Of a stretch of 64,000 nt of DNA, positions 46,070 to 57,348 are shown piece by piece. The DNA is taken from assembly GCF_014201905.1 (NCBI RefSeq), contig NZ_JACHFM010000005.1:186001-250000 (forward strand). The letters run 5' to 3'. The DNA is from Amaricoccus macauensis (GTDB lineage: Bacteria; Pseudomonadota; Alphaproteobacteria; Rhodobacterales; Rhodobacteraceae). The notes below the pieces were generated by a model. The model saw nothing but the letters and a program-made list of their open reading frames with translations. It was not told the origin of the DNA and searched no databases. The stretch's first letter is position 1; the number at the start of each line of letters is the position of its first letter. The position numbers were made by a program, and so were the translations under genes.

Positions 46070-47317
46070 ATGCTGTATCACGCCTACGAAATAACCCATG
46101 CGGCGATTTCACCGATGCGCGCCGCCGCGCGCCTTGGCCGCGAAGTGATGAGTAACCCGCTGAACCCCATGGCGTCGAGTTACGGCTCCCGAGCAGTCTC
46201 AGCCGCGCTGGAGATGTTCATCAACGCCACCCGGCGCTACAGCAAACCTGAGTTCGGCATCGCGTCAGTCCTCGTTGATGAAGTCGAGACTTCGATCGAA
46301 GAAGAAGTGGTCTGGGACGCGCCGTTTGCCCAGGTGATCCACTTCAAGCGGGTCTCACCGGCCGCCGACGCGCGCAAGGACCCGAAGGTTCTCATCGTCG
46401 CGCCGATGTCGGGACACTACGCAACGCTGCTCCGCGGCACGGTTCGGGACATGTTGCCGAACCACGAGGTCTACATCACCGACTGGATCGACGCGCGCGA
46501 AGTGCCGATGGTTCACGGCGAATTCGATCTGGACGACTACACCGACTACCTCATCCGGATGGTCGAGGCGCTGAGCGACGAGGGCGAGCGGATCACCGTG
46601 ATGGCCGTCTGTCAGCCCGGTATCCCGGTGATGGCTGCCTCAGCGCTGATGGCCACCACGAACAATCCCAAGCGCCCGGCGGCGATGGTGCTGATGGGCT
46701 CGCCCATGGACACCGCCCGCAACCCGAAGCAGCCGAACGAACTCGCGGTGAAGCGGCCGCTCGGCTGGTTCGAGAACAACGTCGTGGTGATGGTGCCGTG
46801 GCCGTGCCGCGGCTTCATGCGGCGGGTCTACCCGGGCTTCCTGCAGCTCTCGGGCTTCCTCGCCATGAACATGGACCGCCACGTCGACGCCCATGTGCAT
46901 CAGTTCCAGAATCTGGTTCGCGGCGACGGCGACAGCGCCGAGCAGCACCGGACGTTCTACGACGAATATCTCTCGGTGATGGACCTGACGGCGGAGTTCT
47001 ATCTCCAGACCATCGAGCGGGTGTTCCAGAAGCGGCTGATGGCGAAGGGTGAGTATCTGTATCGCAACACCCTGCTCGACACGACGCAGATCGACGACAT
47101 CGCCCTGATGACCGTCGAGGGCGAGAAGGACGACATCACCGGACTTGGCCAAACCGAGGCGGCGCACGACATGACGCCGCACCTCCCCAAGGCGAAGCGT
47201 GGCCACTACGTCGCGGAGGGCGTGGGGCATTACGGCGTGTTCAACGGGTCCAAGTGGCGCAAGCTGATCGAGCCGCGGGTCCGGGAATTCATCCGGGCGA
47301 ACAGCAACCCGTCCTGA
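46070..47317 (+). CDS. phaZ: Intracellular polyhydroxyalkanoate depolymerase
   Basis: Hydrolyses stored polyhydroxybutyrate at the granule surface. The 415-residue protein starts MLYHAYEITHAAISPMRAAA, the family N-terminus. It has a cysteine instead of serine as nucleophile in VMAVCQPGIPVM (C181), as in other intracellular PhaZ enzymes, and the C-terminal histidine in GHYGVFNGSKW. There is no signal peptide, consistent with a cytoplasmic role. A GTG at 46025 would add 15 residues; the ATG is preferred by family length. It implies the organism makes PHB. Confidence 0.93.
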   Translation: MLYHAYEITHAAISPMRAAARLGREVMSNPLNPMASSYGSRAVSAALEMFINATRRYSKPEFGIASVLVDEVETSIEEEVVWDAPFAQVIHFKRVSPAADARKDPKVLIVAPMSGHYATLLRGTVRDMLPNHEVYITDWIDAREVPMVHGEFDLDDYTDYLIRMVEALSDEGERITVMAVCQPGIPVMAASALMATTNNPKRPAAMVLMGSPMDTARNPKQPNELAVKRPLGWFENNVVVMVPWPCRGFMRRVYPGFLQLSGFLAMNMDRHVDAHVHQFQNLVRGDGDSAEQHRTFYDEYLSVMDLTAEFYLQTIERVFQKRLMAKGEYLYRNTLLDTTQIDDIALMTVEGEKDDITGLGQTEAAHDMTPHLPKAKRGHYVAEGVGHYGVFNGSKWRKLIEPRVREFIRANSNPS

Positions 47318-47327
47318 GCGCAAGTCT

Positions 47328-48026
47328 GTGGCCGAGGCGATTCGCATCGGGAACCCGGCGATCGAAGTCAGGCTCCGGCGCCATGCCCGCGCCCGGCGCA
47401 TGGTTCTCCGCGTTTCGCACCTGACCCCGACCCCAGTCCTGACGCTGCCGCCCGGCATACCGCTCAGCCGGGCGCGGGCGTTTCTGTCGGATCAGGAAGC
47501 CTGGATCCGCGGCCATCTCGCGAAGCAATCAAAGCCCACGGTGGTGGCAGATGGCGCGGTTCTGCCGTTTCGTGGCGGCGAACTCACGATTCGGGTGGCG
47601 CCCGTTGCCCGGTTTGCGCACCGCGGGACGGAACTCCTCGTGCCGGCCCGGGGGCCGGTCGGCCCGCTCGTCGCCGGCTGGATGCGCGAGACGGCCCGGG
47701 CCGAACTCGTCGCCGCCTCACAGCGGCACGCGGCCCAGCTCGGGGTCCGAATCGGTCGGATCACCATGCGCGATCCGCGCAGCCGCTGGGGCTCCTGCAG
47801 CCACGCCGCCGATCTCATGTACTCCTGGCGGCTGGTGATGGCGCCGCCCATCGTGTTCGATTACGTGGTGGCGCACGAGGTCGCGCATATCTCCGAGCTC
47901 AACCACTCGCCGGCGTTCTGGAACGTGGTGGCGGGCCTGATGCCGGGGTATGCCGGCCCGCGCGACTGGCTGCGCGAGAACGGAAGTTCGCTCCACCGAA
48001 TCGATTTCGGCAACCGGACCGCCTGA
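47328..48026 (+). CDS. YgjP-type M48/SprT-like metallopeptidase
   Basis: A 232-residue protein of the DUF45/YgjP family. The zinc site is HEVAH (183-187) with H193 in LNHSPAFW, and RDPRSRWGSC is the conserved substrate-side motif. The N-terminus is Arg-rich (VRLRRHARARRM), as usual in the family. No membrane span is present. It starts with GTG ten bases after phaZ, so may be cotranscribed. Physiological substrate unknown. Confidence 0.88.
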   Translation: MAEAIRIGNPAIEVRLRRHARARRMVLRVSHLTPTPVLTLPPGIPLSRARAFLSDQEAWIRGHLAKQSKPTVVADGAVLPFRGGELTIRVAPVARFAHRGTELLVPARGPVGPLVAGWMRETARAELVAASQRHAAQLGVRIGRITMRDPRSRWGSCSHAADLMYSWRLVMAPPIVFDYVVAHEVAHISELNHSPAFWNVVAGLMPGYAGPRDWLRENGSSLHRIDFGNRTA

Positions 48027-48057
48027 AGGAAACCCTGTCCAGCAAAGGTAGCGGCCG

Positions 48058-48708
48058 ATGAACGAGCGCGAGCGCCAGAGCGAAACCGTCCTGCCGGCGC
48101 ACGAGCGGGTGTATCGGACGCTGCGCGCACGGGTGATGCATGGGCAGATCGCCCCAGGCGCGCCCCTCACGCTGCGCGGGGTAGCGGCTGAGTTCGGAGT
48201 GAGCATGACGCCGGCGCGCGAAGCGGTGCGGCGTCTGGTGGCAGAAGGGGCACTGAAGCTCTCGGCCTCGGGACGCATCTCCACGCCGGAACTCGCGAGC
48301 GAGCGCATCGAGGAGCTTGCGGCCCTCCGGGCGCTGATCGAGCCTGAGCTCGCCAGCCGTGCCCTGCCGCGCGCCCATTCGGCGCTGACCGACCGGATGG
48401 CGGCGATCAACGCGGTGATCGACGAGATGATCGTAAAGGGCGACGCCTCCGGCTACGTGCGGACCAACCTCGAATTTCACCGGACGCTCTATCTCCGCGC
48501 CCAGGCGCCGGCGATGCTGGCGCTGATCGAAACCGTATGGCTGCAGGCCGGACCGACGATGCGACTGCTCTATGAGCGGCTGCAGCGGCGGCAGGCAACC
48601 GATCTCCACCGCAAGATCATTGCCGCGCTCCGGGCTGGGGACGAGCCCGGTCTGCGGCTCGCGATCCGGACGGACGTGACGCAGGGGCTGAGGATGCTGA
48701 TGGCGTGA
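48058..48708 (+). CDS. GntR-family transcription regulator (FCD/FadR subfamily)
   Basis: A 216-residue regulator. Residues ~15-80 form the winged helix (VYRTLRARVMHGQIAPGAPL, VAAEFGVSMTPAREAVRRL) and ~85-216 the all-helical FCD ligand domain, with EPELASRALP and the metal/ligand pattern LEFHRTLY...HRKIIAALRAGD. The ligand is not predictable, but FCD regulators often sense small organic acids. It lies 31 bases after the metallopeptidase gene and converges with lpdA. Confidence 0.9.
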   Translation: MNERERQSETVLPAHERVYRTLRARVMHGQIAPGAPLTLRGVAAEFGVSMTPAREAVRRLVAEGALKLSASGRISTPELASERIEELAALRALIEPELASRALPRAHSALTDRMAAINAVIDEMIVKGDASGYVRTNLEFHRTLYLRAQAPAMLALIETVWLQAGPTMRLLYERLQRRQATDLHRKIIAALRAGDEPGLRLAIRTDVTQGLRMLMA

Positions 48709-48775
48709 GAGCCCGCACCGGGACGCCCGAAGGAAACGCGGAAACGATCTGACCGTGGCCGACCGGGGGCGTGGA

Positions 48776-48801
48776 CGCGGGGTGGGTCGACCCACCCCGC
48801 G
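48776..48801. terminator. Perfect 26-bp palindrome between GntR gene and lpdA
   Basis: CGCGGGGTGGGTC followed by its exact reverse complement GACCCACCCCGCG, in a 100-base convergent gap, eight bases from the lpdA stop. It can work as a bidirectional terminator stem although neither side has a U-tract. Confidence 0.5.
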
Positions 48802-48808
48802 GTAAAGA

Positions 48809-50200
48809 TCAGGCGTGGATGGCCCCGTCGCCGCAGGCGAGAGCCGCCTCGCGGACGGCCTCGGAGCAGGTGGGGTGCGCGTGGCAGGTGCGGGCCAGAT
48901 CCTCGGCCGAGGCGCCGAACTCCATGGCGACGCAGACCTCGGCGATGAGCTCCCCCGCCTGCGGGCCGATGATGTGGGCACCGAGGATGCGGTCGGTTTC
49001 CTTGTCGGCGAGGATCTTCACGAAGCCGTCGCCCATGAAGTACGACTTGGCGCGCGCGTTGCCCATGAACGGGAACTTGCCGACCTTGTAGGCCCGCCCG
49101 GCCTTGGTCAGCGTCTCCTCGGTCTCGCCGACCGAGGCCACCTCCGGAGAGGTGTAGATGACGCCGGGGATCACGCCGTAGTTCACATGGCCATGCTGGC
49201 CCGCGATGGTCTCGGCCACCGCCATACCCTCGTCCTCGGCCTTGTGGGCAAGCATCGGACCGGGCGTGACGTCGCCGATGGCATAGATGCCGGGGACGTT
49301 GGTCTTCCAGTGGGCGTCCACCTTGACCTGCCCGCGCTCGGTCAGCTCGATGCCAGCCGCGTCGAGGCCAAGTCCCTCGACATAGGGCCGGCGGCCCGTG
49401 GCGACGAGGACGACATCAGCGTCGAGCGACGCCTCGCTGTCGTCCTTGCGGAGCTTGTAGGTGACCTTGATGCCGTCGTCGCCCGGCTCGGCGGACTGGA
49501 CGGCCGCGCCAAGGATGAACTCGAGGCCCTGACGCGTAAGCTGCTTTTGCAGCGCCTTGCAGATCTCGAGGTCCATGCCGGGGGTGATCTGGTCGAGGAA
49601 CTCGAGCACCGTCACCTTCGAGCCGAGGCGGGCATAGACCGAGCCGAGCTCAAGACCGATGACGCCCGCGCCGATCACCACGAGCCGCTTCGGCACGTCA
49701 GGCAGGTCGAGCGCGCCGGTGGAGGAGACGATGGTCTTCTCGTCGATGGTGACACCGCGCAGCGGCGTGACCTCGGAGCCCGAGGCGATGACGATGTTCT
49801 TCGCCTTGTGGGTCGTGTCGCCGACCTTGACCTCGCCCGGAGCGGTGATCTGACCCCAGCCCTTCAGCCAGTCGATCTTGTTCTTCTTGAACAGGAACTC
49901 GATGCCCTTGGTGTTCGAGTCGACCGTCGAGGCCTTGTAGCCCTGCATCTTCGCCACATCGACGCCGACCGACGCGCCGCCGGTCAGGCCCATCTTCTCG
50001 AAGGTGTCGTGCGCCTCGTGGTAAAGCTCCGACGCGTGGAGCAGCGCCTTCGACGGAATGCAGCCGATGTTGAGGCAGGTGCCGCCCAGCGTCTCGCGTC
50101 CCTCGACGCAGGCGGTCTTGAGCCCGAGCTGGGCACAGCGGATGGCGCAGACGTAGCCCCCGGGGCCGCCGCCGATGACGATGACGTCGTAGTCAGCCAT
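48809..50200 (-). CDS. lpdA: Dihydrolipoyl dehydrogenase (E3) of the 2-oxoglutarate dehydrogenase cluster
   Basis: A 463-residue E3 flavoprotein: [14 protein letters not shown] site, redox disulfide [16 protein letters not shown] (C42, C47), NAD site [13 protein letters not shown] and the catalytic [20 protein letters not shown] precedes the ATG. It is the last gene of the sucC-sucD-sucA-sucB-MAPEG-lpd run and so most likely serves 2-oxoglutarate dehydrogenase, while the paralogue at 27004 stands alone. An unusual cysteine-rich N-terminal helix (VCAIRCAQ) is present. Confidence 0.94.
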   Translation of the reverse strand: MADYDVIVIGGGPGGYVCAIRCAQLGLKTACVEGRETLGGTCLNIGCIPSKALLHASELYHEAHDTFEKMGLTGGASVGVDVAKMQGYKASTVDSNTKGIEFLFKKNKIDWLKGWGQITAPGEVKVGDTTHKAKNIVIASGSEVTPLRGVTIDEKTIVSSTGALDLPDVPKRLVVIGAGVIGLELGSVYARLGSKVTVLEFLDQITPGMDLEICKALQKQLTRQGLEFILGAAVQSAEPGDDGIKVTYKLRKDDSEASLDADVVLVATGRRPYVEGLGLDAAGIELTERGQVKVDAHWKTNVPGIYAIGDVTPGPMLAHKAEDEGMAVAETIAGQHGHVNYGVIPGVIYTSPEVASVGETEETLTKAGRAYKVGKFPFMGNARAKSYFMGDGFVKILADKETDRILGAHIIGPQAGELIAEVCVAMEFGASAEDLARTCHAHPTCSEAVREAALACGDGAIHA

Positions 50201-50236
50201 TTTTCACTCCTTCGACCAGATCCCAGACCGGGCCGG

Positions 50237-50626
50237 TCAGAACAGGGCCACCAGAATCATCACGAGCGTGGCCGCGCAGCCCACCGCGAATATGACCGAT
50301 CGCCCGGGGGTCCAACCAAATGCGTAGGCGGGAACGTAGAGCACCCGCGCGACAAGATAGATCCAGGCGCAGCTCACCGTCACCCCGTTCGCCTTGCCCG
50401 AAAGCGTCACGACGACGACGGCGATGGTGAAGAGGATGAGCGCCTCGAAGTGGTTCGAAACCGCGCGACGGAGCCGGCCCGTGAGGGGCGAGAACTCCGC
50501 CGGGGTATCGCGCGGGCCGGCGTTGTAGGCCGGCCCGACGTCACGGTTCATCGACACGCCCGCGAGCAGGAGCTGCACTGCCTGCAGAAGCGCGGCGAGA
50601 GCGAGAACCGTGAGCTCGGCGGGCAT
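50237..50626 (-). CDS. MAPEG family membrane protein
   Basis: A 129-residue protein with four hydrophobic spans and the MAPEG pattern: SPLTGRLRRAVSNHFEALILF, where RA..N..E is the glutathione-binding signature, and YLVARVLYVPAYAFGW. Bacterial members are glutathione-transferase-like membrane proteins of uncertain substrate. It sits between sucB and lpdA with GAGG before its ATG, five bases after the sucB stop. Why it is in a TCA-cycle operon is not clear from sequence. Confidence 0.88.
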   Translation of the reverse strand: MPAELTVLALAALLQAVQLLLAGVSMNRDVGPAYNAGPRDTPAEFSPLTGRLRRAVSNHFEALILFTIAVVVVTLSGKANGVTVSCAWIYLVARVLYVPAYAFGWTPGRSVIFAVGCAATLVMILVALF

Positions 50627-50631
50627 TGACC

Positions 50632-52179
50632 TCAGAGATCCATCAGCAGCCGGCGCGGATCCTCCAGCGCGTCCTTGACCCGAACGAGGAACGTGACCGC
50701 GCCCTTGCCGTCGACGATGCGGTGGTCGTAGCTCAGCGCGAGGTACATCATCGGCCGGGCGACGATCTGGCCCTTCACCACCATCGGCCGCTCCTGAATC
50801 TTGTGCATGCCGAGGATACCCGACTGCGGCGGATTGAGGATCGGCGAGGAGAGCAGCGAGCCGTAGACGCCGCCGTTCGAGATGGTGAACGTGCCGCCCT
50901 GCATCTCGGCCATGGAGAGCTTGCCGTCGCGGGCGCGGGCGCCGAGTTCCGAGATCTTCTTCTCGATCGCGGCGAACGACATCTGGTCCGCGTCGCGCAC
51001 CACCGGAACCACGAGGCCCGAGGGCGTGCCGACGGCGACCCCCATGTGCACGAAGTTCTTGTAGACGACGTCGGTGCCGTCGATCTCGGCGTTGACCTCG
51101 GGGACTTCCTTCAGCGCATGGCAGCACGCCTTGGTGAAGAACGACATGAAGCCGAGCTTCACCCCATGCTTCTTCTCGAACTGGTCCTTGAACTCGTTCC
51201 GCAGGTCCATGATGCCGCTCATGTCCACCTCATTGTAGGTGGTGAGCATGGCGGCGTTGTTCTGGGCCTCCTTGAGGCGGCGCGCGATCGTCTGCCGCAG
51301 GCGGGTCATCTTCACCCGCTCCTCGCGGGCGGCATCCTCGGCGAGGACGGGCGCGCGGGGGATCGGCACGGCCTCGGCGGCGGGTGCCGGTTTGACCGGA
51401 TTCGGCGCCTCGGACCGCAGGACGTCCTCCTTCATGATCCGCCCGTCACGGCCCGAACCCTGCACGCTGGCGGGGTCGATACCACGGTCGGCCATGAGCT
51501 TCTTCGCGGACGGCGCATCCTCGACGTCACGGCGGGTGGCATCGGCCGGCGCGGCAGCGGCGGCCGCGTTGCCGGCCTTCGCGACCTGAGCATTGCCGAC
51601 GCCCCCGCCGATCCGGGCGAGCTTGCCACCGGCGGCGACGGTCGCACCCGCGTCGGCGTAGATTTCCGCCAGCGTTCCCGACGCGGGCGAGGGAACCTCG
51701 ACGGAGACCTTGTCGGTTTCGAGCTCGCAGAGGATCTCGTCCTGATTGACGCTGTCGCCCACCTTCTTGAACCAGGTGGAGACGGTCGCCTCGGTCACGC
51801 TTTCGCCGAGGGTCGGGACGGCAACCTCGGTCGAGCTTTCGTTTGCCGGAGCCGATTCGACGCCCTCCGCGGCAGCACGGCCCGGCTTCTCCTCGGCCTT
51901 CGCCGCCTTGGGCGCGGACGCAGCGGCCTCAGCCTTCGCATCGGCGTTCTCGTCGATCGTGGCGAGGAGCGCGTCAACGCCCACAGTCTCGCCCTCCTTC
52001 GCGACGATCTCGGCAAGGACGCCGGCGGCGGTCGCGGGGACCTCCACCGTGACCTTGTCGGTCTCGAGTTCGCAGAGCATTTCGTCGACCTTCACGAGGT
52101 CGCCGACCTTCTTGAACCAGGTGGCCACCGTCGCTTCGGTGACACTCTCGCCGAGCGTGGGCACGCGGATGTCGGCCAT
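50632..52179 (-). CDS. sucB: 2-oxoglutarate dehydrogenase E2 (dihydrolipoyl succinyltransferase)
   Basis: The E2 core of 2-oxoglutarate dehydrogenase, transferring succinyl groups to CoA. The 515 residues comprise two lipoyl domains (~3-77 and ~118-192, each with LCELETDKV, the lipoylated lysine in DKV), a peripheral-subunit-binding domain (~225-262, [18 protein letters not shown]) and the catalytic domain ending with [13 protein letters not shown]. Two lipoyl domains are more than the single one in E. coli. Four bases separate it from sucA; GAAGGA precedes the ATG. Confidence 0.95.
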   Translation of the reverse strand: MADIRVPTLGESVTEATVATWFKKVGDLVKVDEMLCELETDKVTVEVPATAAGVLAEIVAKEGETVGVDALLATIDENADAKAEAAASAPKAAKAEEKPGRAAAEGVESAPANESSTEVAVPTLGESVTEATVSTWFKKVGDSVNQDEILCELETDKVSVEVPSPASGTLAEIYADAGATVAAGGKLARIGGGVGNAQVAKAGNAAAAAAPADATRRDVEDAPSAKKLMADRGIDPASVQGSGRDGRIMKEDVLRSEAPNPVKPAPAAEAVPIPRAPVLAEDAAREERVKMTRLRQTIARRLKEAQNNAAMLTTYNEVDMSGIMDLRNEFKDQFEKKHGVKLGFMSFFTKACCHALKEVPEVNAEIDGTDVVYKNFVHMGVAVGTPSGLVVPVVRDADQMSFAAIEKKISELGARARDGKLSMAEMQGGTFTISNGGVYGSLLSSPILNPPQSGILGMHKIQERPMVVKGQIVARPMMYLALSYDHRIVDGKGAVTFLVRVKDALEDPRRLLMDL

Positions 52180-52183
52180 TGTT

Positions 52184-55150
52184 CTATCGGTCCTTCTTCA
52201 GGCTGAGCGCAGCATCGACGAGGGAAGCCTGCTGCGCCTTGTGCTCGCGGGCGAGGCCCGTGGCAGGCGAGGCGGCGGCGGGACGGCCGGCATAGGTCGG
52301 CCGCTTGTGCTTGGCGTCGATCTTGTCGAGCACCCATTCGAGGTTCGGCTCCACGAAGCTCCAGGCACCCTGGTTCTTCGGCTCCTCCTGGCACCAGATG
52401 ATCTGGGCTTGCTTGAAGCGCTGGAGTTCCTTCGTCAGCGACATGGCCGGGAACGGATAGAACTGTTCGAGACGCATCAGGTAGATGTCGTCGATCCCCC
52501 GGGCGTCACGCTCCTCGAGGAGGTCGTAGTAGACCTTGCCCGAGCAGAGGACGACACGCTTGATCTTCTCGTCCGGGACCAGCTTGGTCGCGGACAGCCC
52601 GTAGTCCGGTCCGAAATCGGCGTCGTCCCACAGCACCCGGTGGAAGCTCGTGCCCTTGGCGAAGTCCTTGAGCTTCGACACGGCAAGCTTGTGCCGCAGG
52701 AGCGACTTCGGGGTGAAGAGAACCAGCGGCTTGCGGAAGGTGCGGAACAGCTGCCGGCGCAGGATGTGGAAGTAGTTCGCCGGCGTGGTGACGTTCGCGA
52801 CGATCCAGTTGTCCGATGCGCAGAGCTGAAGGAAGCGCTCCGGCCGCGCGGAGGAGTGCTCCGGGCCCTGACCCTCGTAGCCATGCGGCAGCAGCATCAC
52901 GAGACCCGACATGCGCAGCCACTTCGCCTCGCCCGACGAGATGAACTGATCGATCATGATCTGGGCGCCGTTCACGAAGTCGCCGAACTGCGCCTCCCAG
53001 AGCACGAGTGCGTTCGGCTCGGCGAGGGAATAGCCGTACTCGTAGCCGAGCACCGCGTATTCGGAGAGCATCGAGTCGACGACCTCGTAGCTCGCCTGAC
53101 CCGACTGGATGTGGTTGAGCGGCAGATAACGCTCCTCGGTCTCCTGGTCGATGATGCCCGAGTGACGCTGGCTGAAGGTACCGCGGGTCGAGTCCTGGCC
53201 GGAGAGCCGCACGGGATAGCCTTCGGCGAGCAGCGTGCCGAAGGCGAGCGCCTCCCCCGTTGCCCAGTCGATGCCGTCGCCGGTCTCGATCATCTGATGC
53301 TTGGCGTCGAGCATCCGCTGCACGGTCTTGTGCGGGTGGAAGCCGTCCGGCAGGCGGGTCAGCGCATCGCCAACCTTCTTCAGCTTCGAGATCTCGACGC
53401 CGGTCTTGCCGCGCTGGTAGCGGCCTTCGCGCTTGCCGAGTCCCGACCACCGGCCATCGAGCCAGTCCGCCTTGTTCGGGCGGAAGTCCTTTCCAGCCTC
53501 GAACTCCTCGTTCAGGTGCGACTGGAACGCTGCCTTCATGTCCTCGATCTCACCCTCGGGGATGAGGCCGTCGGCAACGAGGCGGTCGGTGTAGAGCTGC
53601 AAGGTGGTCTTGTGCGTCTTGATCAGCTTGTACATCAGCGGCTGGGTGAACATCGGCTCGTCACCCTCGTTGTGACCGAACCGCCGGTAGCAGAAGATGT
53701 CGATGACGACATCCTTGTGGAACTGCTGGCGGAACTCGGTCGCAACGCGAGCGGCGTGCACGACGGCCTCCGGGTCGTCGCCGTTCACGTGGAAGATCGG
53801 CGCCTCCACCATGAGCGCGATGTCGGTGGGGTAGGGCGACGAACGGGAATACTGCGGCGCCGTGGTGAAGCCGATCTGGTTGTTCACGACCACGTGGATC
53901 GTGCCGCCGGTCTTGTGGCCCTTGAGGCCGGAAAGGCCGAAGCACTCCGCCACGATCCCCTGTCCGGCGAAGGCCGCGTCGCCGTGCAGCAGGATCGGCA
54001 GCACCTTCGTGCGCTCCAGATCGCTCATCTGCGCCTGCTTGGCACGGACCTTTCCGAGCACGACCGGGTCCACCGCCTCGAGGTGCGAGGGGTTGGCGGT
54101 CAGCGACAGGTGGACGGTATTGCCGTCGAACTCACGGTCGGAAGAAGCGCCGAGGTGATACTTCACGTCACCGGAGCCCTCGACTTCCTCGGGCTTGTAG
54201 CTGCCGCCCTGGAACTCGTTGAAGATCGCGCGATAGGGCTTCGCGAGGACGTTCGCGAGCACGCTCAGGCGGCCGCGGTGCGGCATGCCGATGACGATCT
54301 CCTCGACGCCGAGCTGGCCGCCGCGCTTGATGATCTGCTCCATCGCCGGGATCAGCGCCTCGCCACCATCGAGGCCGAAGCGCTTGGTGCCGGTGTACTT
54401 CACCTGAAGGAACTTCTCGAAGCCCTCGGCCTCGACGAGCTTGTTCAGGATCGCCCGGCGGCCCTGACGAGTGAAGCTGATCTCCTTGCCGTAGCCCTCG
54501 ATCCGCTCCTTGAGCCAGGCGGACTGCTCCGGGTCGGAGATATGCATGTACTGGAGCGCAAAGGTGCCGCAGTAGGTCCGCTTCACCATCGCGAGGATCT
54601 CGCGCAGGGACGCGGTCTCGAGGCCAAGCACGTTGTCGATGAAGATCGGCCGGTCGAGGTCTGCGTCAGTGAAGCCGTAGGTCTCGTAGCGAAGCTCGGG
54701 ATGCGGCAGCTGCTCCTCGAGCTTCAGCGGGTCGAGGTCGGCCTCGAGGTGGCCGCGAATACGATAGGCCCGGATCAGCATCAGCGCGCGGAGCGAGTCG
54801 GTGACCGCCTGGCGCAACTGATTGTCGGAGATGGAGACGCCCTTCTCCTCGGCCTTGGCCTTGACCTTCTCGGCGATCTTTGCCGGCACCGGCCACTGTC
54901 CGTCGAGGGCGGCGGTGAGTTCGTCCGTGGGCTGCGGCGGCCAGTCGGCGCGGACCCAGCTCGGCCCTGCGGCGCCCTTCACCGCATCGCTGTCGGAATC
55001 GCCGAGACCCCGGAAGAACGCCTGCCACGCGGCGTCGACGCTATCGGGGTCGCGGGCATATCGGGCGTGAAGCTGCTCGATGTATTCCGCGTTCTGCATC
55101 TGCAGGAACGAGGAGGAGTGGAAGACCGTGTTCTGCGACTGATCGGTCAT
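52184..55150 (-). CDS. sucA: 2-oxoglutarate dehydrogenase E1
   Basis: A 988-residue thiamine-diphosphate enzyme that decarboxylates 2-oxoglutarate and reductively succinylates the E2 lipoate. Recognisable elements are the N-terminal E2-binding helix region ([20 protein letters not shown]), [33 protein letters not shown] for cofactor binding, and [20 protein letters not shown]. Length is normal. It depends on the ThDP made by the kinase at 19488. Transcribed between sucD and sucB; the sucD-sucA gap is 113 bases. Confidence 0.96.
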   Translation of the reverse strand: MTDQSQNTVFHSSSFLQMQNAEYIEQLHARYARDPDSVDAAWQAFFRGLGDSDSDAVKGAAGPSWVRADWPPQPTDELTAALDGQWPVPAKIAEKVKAKAEEKGVSISDNQLRQAVTDSLRALMLIRAYRIRGHLEADLDPLKLEEQLPHPELRYETYGFTDADLDRPIFIDNVLGLETASLREILAMVKRTYCGTFALQYMHISDPEQSAWLKERIEGYGKEISFTRQGRRAILNKLVEAEGFEKFLQVKYTGTKRFGLDGGEALIPAMEQIIKRGGQLGVEEIVIGMPHRGRLSVLANVLAKPYRAIFNEFQGGSYKPEEVEGSGDVKYHLGASSDREFDGNTVHLSLTANPSHLEAVDPVVLGKVRAKQAQMSDLERTKVLPILLHGDAAFAGQGIVAECFGLSGLKGHKTGGTIHVVVNNQIGFTTAPQYSRSSPYPTDIALMVEAPIFHVNGDDPEAVVHAARVATEFRQQFHKDVVIDIFCYRRFGHNEGDEPMFTQPLMYKLIKTHKTTLQLYTDRLVADGLIPEGEIEDMKAAFQSHLNEEFEAGKDFRPNKADWLDGRWSGLGKREGRYQRGKTGVEISKLKKVGDALTRLPDGFHPHKTVQRMLDAKHQMIETGDGIDWATGEALAFGTLLAEGYPVRLSGQDSTRGTFSQRHSGIIDQETEERYLPLNHIQSGQASYEVVDSMLSEYAVLGYEYGYSLAEPNALVLWEAQFGDFVNGAQIMIDQFISSGEAKWLRMSGLVMLLPHGYEGQGPEHSSARPERFLQLCASDNWIVANVTTPANYFHILRRQLFRTFRKPLVLFTPKSLLRHKLAVSKLKDFAKGTSFHRVLWDDADFGPDYGLSATKLVPDEKIKRVVLCSGKVYYDLLEERDARGIDDIYLMRLEQFYPFPAMSLTKELQRFKQAQIIWCQEEPKNQGAWSFVEPNLEWVLDKIDAKHKRPTYAGRPAAASPATGLAREHKAQQASLVDAALSLKKDR

Positions 55151-55263
55151 TCTGGATATCGCCGGGCCCGCGCCCGCTCCCTCAACCGGACCTTGTTGCG
55201 GTCCCCGTGAAGCCGCCGCGGACCGTTCCGCGACGGCACTTGTTGATCAGAGAGCCATTCGGC

Positions 55264-56148
55264 TTAGCGGCCGATGGCCTTCAGAACCGCCTGGCCGAGG
55301 CCCGCCGGGCTGTCGGCGACGACGATGCCCGCCGAGCGCATGGCCTCGATCTTGTCGTCGGCACCGCCCTTGCCGCCGGCGACGATGGCGCCGGCATGGC
55401 CCATGCGCCGCCCCGGAGGCGCGGTGCGGCCGGCGATGAAGCCCGCGGTCGGCTTCATGCGGCCCTTTTTCGCCTCGTCCTTGAGGAACTGCGCGGCGTC
55501 CTCTTCCGCCGAACCGCCGATCTCGCCGATCATGATGATCGACTCGGTCTCCGGGTCCGCGAGGAACCACTCGAGCACGTCGATGTGCTCGGTCCCCTTG
55601 ATCGGGTCGCCGCCGATGCCGACGCAGGTGCTCTGGCCAAGGCCCGCGGCCGTCGTCTGGCCGACCGCCTCATAGGTAAGCGTGCCCGACCGGGACACAA
55701 CCCCGACCGACCCGCGCTTGTGGATGTGGCCCGGCATGATGCCGATCTTGCAGGCGTCCGGCGTGATGACGCCCGGGCAGTTCGGCCCGATCAGGATCGA
55801 CTTCGTGCCCTGAAGCGCGCGCTTCACCTTCATCATGTCGAGGACCGGGATGCCCTCGGTGATGCAGACGATGAGCGGGAGTTCCGCGTCGATCGCCTCG
55901 AGGATCGCGTCGGCCGCGAAGGGCGGCGGCACGTAGATCGCCGTTGCCGTCGCGCCGGTCCGCTCGACCGCCTCGGCGACCGTGTTGAAGACCGGCAGGC
56001 CGATGTGGCTCTCGCCGCCCTTTCCGGGGGTGACGCCGCCGACCATCTTGGTGCCGTAGGCGATGGCCTGCTCGCTGTGGAAGGTCCCCTGCGAGCCGGT
56101 GAAGCCCTGGGTGATGACCTTGGTGTTCTCGTCTACGAGGATCGCCAT
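55264..56148 (-). CDS. sucD: Succinyl-CoA synthetase alpha subunit
   Basis: With SucC converts succinyl-CoA to succinate with substrate-level phosphorylation. The 294-residue protein begins [20 protein letters not shown] (CoA-binding Rossmann part), contains [11 protein letters not shown] and [10 protein letters not shown], and the phosphorylated histidine is H251 in [13 protein letters not shown]. The gap to sucC is six bases, with AAGGGG before the ATG. Confidence 0.97.
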   Translation of the reverse strand: MAILVDENTKVITQGFTGSQGTFHSEQAIAYGTKMVGGVTPGKGGESHIGLPVFNTVAEAVERTGATATAIYVPPPFAADAILEAIDAELPLIVCITEGIPVLDMMKVKRALQGTKSILIGPNCPGVITPDACKIGIMPGHIHKRGSVGVVSRSGTLTYEAVGQTTAAGLGQSTCVGIGGDPIKGTEHIDVLEWFLADPETESIIMIGEIGGSAEEDAAQFLKDEAKKGRMKPTAGFIAGRTAPPGRRMGHAGAIVAGGKGGADDKIEAMRSAGIVVADSPAGLGQAVLKAIGR

Positions 56149-56154
56149 CTCAAA

Positions 56155-57348
56155 TTACCCCTTCACCGCCTGCACGATCTTTTCGGCGGCGTCAGCCAGA
56201 TCGTCGGCCGCGATCACCGCAAGGCCGGATTCATTCAGGATCTTCTTGCCGAGCTCGACGTTCGTGCCTTCCAGCCGGACGACGAGCGGCACCTGAAGAC
56301 CCACCTCCTTCACCGCGGCGATGACGCCCTCGGCAATGATGTCGCAGCGCATGATCCCGCCGAAGATGTTGACGAGGATGCCCTTCACGTTGGGGTCGGA
56401 GGTGATGATCTTGAAGGCCTCGGTGACCTTCTCCTTGTTGGCGCCGCCGCCCACGTCGAGGAAGTTCGCGGGCTCCGCGCCGTAGAGCTTGATGATGTCC
56501 ATGGTCGCCATGGCGAGGCCGGCGCCGTTCACCATGCAGCCGATCTCGCCTTCGAGCGCGATGTAGTTCAGGTCGAACTTCGAGGCGGCGAGCTCCTTGG
56601 GGTCTTCCTCGGTCTCGTCGCGGAGCGCGAGGATGTCCTTCTGGCGGTAGAGCGCGTTCGAGTCGAAGCCCATCTTGGCGTCGAGGCACTTCAGGTCGCC
56701 GTCGGTCGTCACGATGAGCGGGTTGATCTCAAGCATCTCGGCGTCCTTCTCGATGAAGAGCCGGTAGAGCTTGTTGATGAGATCGACGCACTGCTTCACC
56801 TGCTTGCCTTCGAGCCCGAGGGCGAAGGCGACGCGGCGGCCGTGGAAGCCGGAGATGCCGGAGGCCGGGTCGATGGTGAAGGTCAGGACCTTCTCGGGCG
56901 TCTTCGCCGCGACTTCCTCGATGTCCATGCCGCCCTCGGTGGAGCAGACGAACGCGATCCGGCTCGACACGCGGTCGATGAGCAGCGCGAGGTAGAGCTC
57001 GCGGGAGATGTCGGAGCCGTCCTCGATGTAGATGCGGTTCACCACCTTGCCGGCCGGGCCGCTCTGATGGGTGACGAGGGTACGGCCTAGCATCTTCTGG
57101 GCTTCCTCGGCGGCCTCGGCGACGGACTTCGTCACGCGCACGCCGCCCTTCTCGCCGGCGGAGGCTTCCTTGAACTTGCCCTTGCCGCGACCACCGGCGT
57201 GGATCTGCGACTTCACCACCCAGATCGGTCCGTCGAGTTCGCTCGCCGCCGACTTTGCCTCTTCGGCCTTGAGCACGATCCGGCCCTCACTGACCGGGGC
57301 ACCGTATTGGCGGAGAAGCTGCTTGGCCTGGTATTCGTGGATGTTCAT
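56155..57348 (-). CDS. sucC: Succinyl-CoA synthetase beta subunit
   Basis: The 397-residue ATP-grasp subunit. It starts [19 protein letters not shown], has the ATP-grasp segment [16 protein letters not shown] and the C-terminal [14 protein letters not shown] and [14 protein letters not shown] that contact the alpha subunit. The ATG at 57348 is chosen by family start; ten upstream in-frame codons exist. First gene of the sucCDAB-MAPEG-lpd run, preceded by a 367-base regulatory region. Confidence 0.97.
   Translation of the reverse strand: MNIHEYQAKQLLRQYGAPVSEGRIVLKAEEAKSAASELDGPIWVVKSQIHAGGRGKGKFKEASAGEKGGVRVTKSVAEAAEEAQKMLGRTLVTHQSGPAGKVVNRIYIEDGSDISRELYLALLIDRVSSRIAFVCSTEGGMDIEEVAAKTPEKVLTFTIDPASGISGFHGRRVAFALGLEGKQVKQCVDLINKLYRLFIEKDAEMLEINPLIVTTDGDLKCLDAKMGFDSNALYRQKDILALRDETEEDPKELAASKFDLNYIALEGEIGCMVNGAGLAMATMDIIKLYGAEPANFLDVGGGANKEKVTEAFKIITSDPNVKGILVNIFGGIMRCDIIAEGVIAAVKEVGLQVPLVVRLEGTNVELGKKILNESGLAVIAADDLADAAEKIVQAVKG

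Noticed and set aside
51746-55210. Very long open frame on the plus strand opposite sucB and sucA
   Set aside because: GC-rich codon use leaves antisense frames open. The minus strand encodes unmistakable SucA and SucB, and the antisense translation is His/Arg/Glu/Ala-rich low-information sequence without domain structure.
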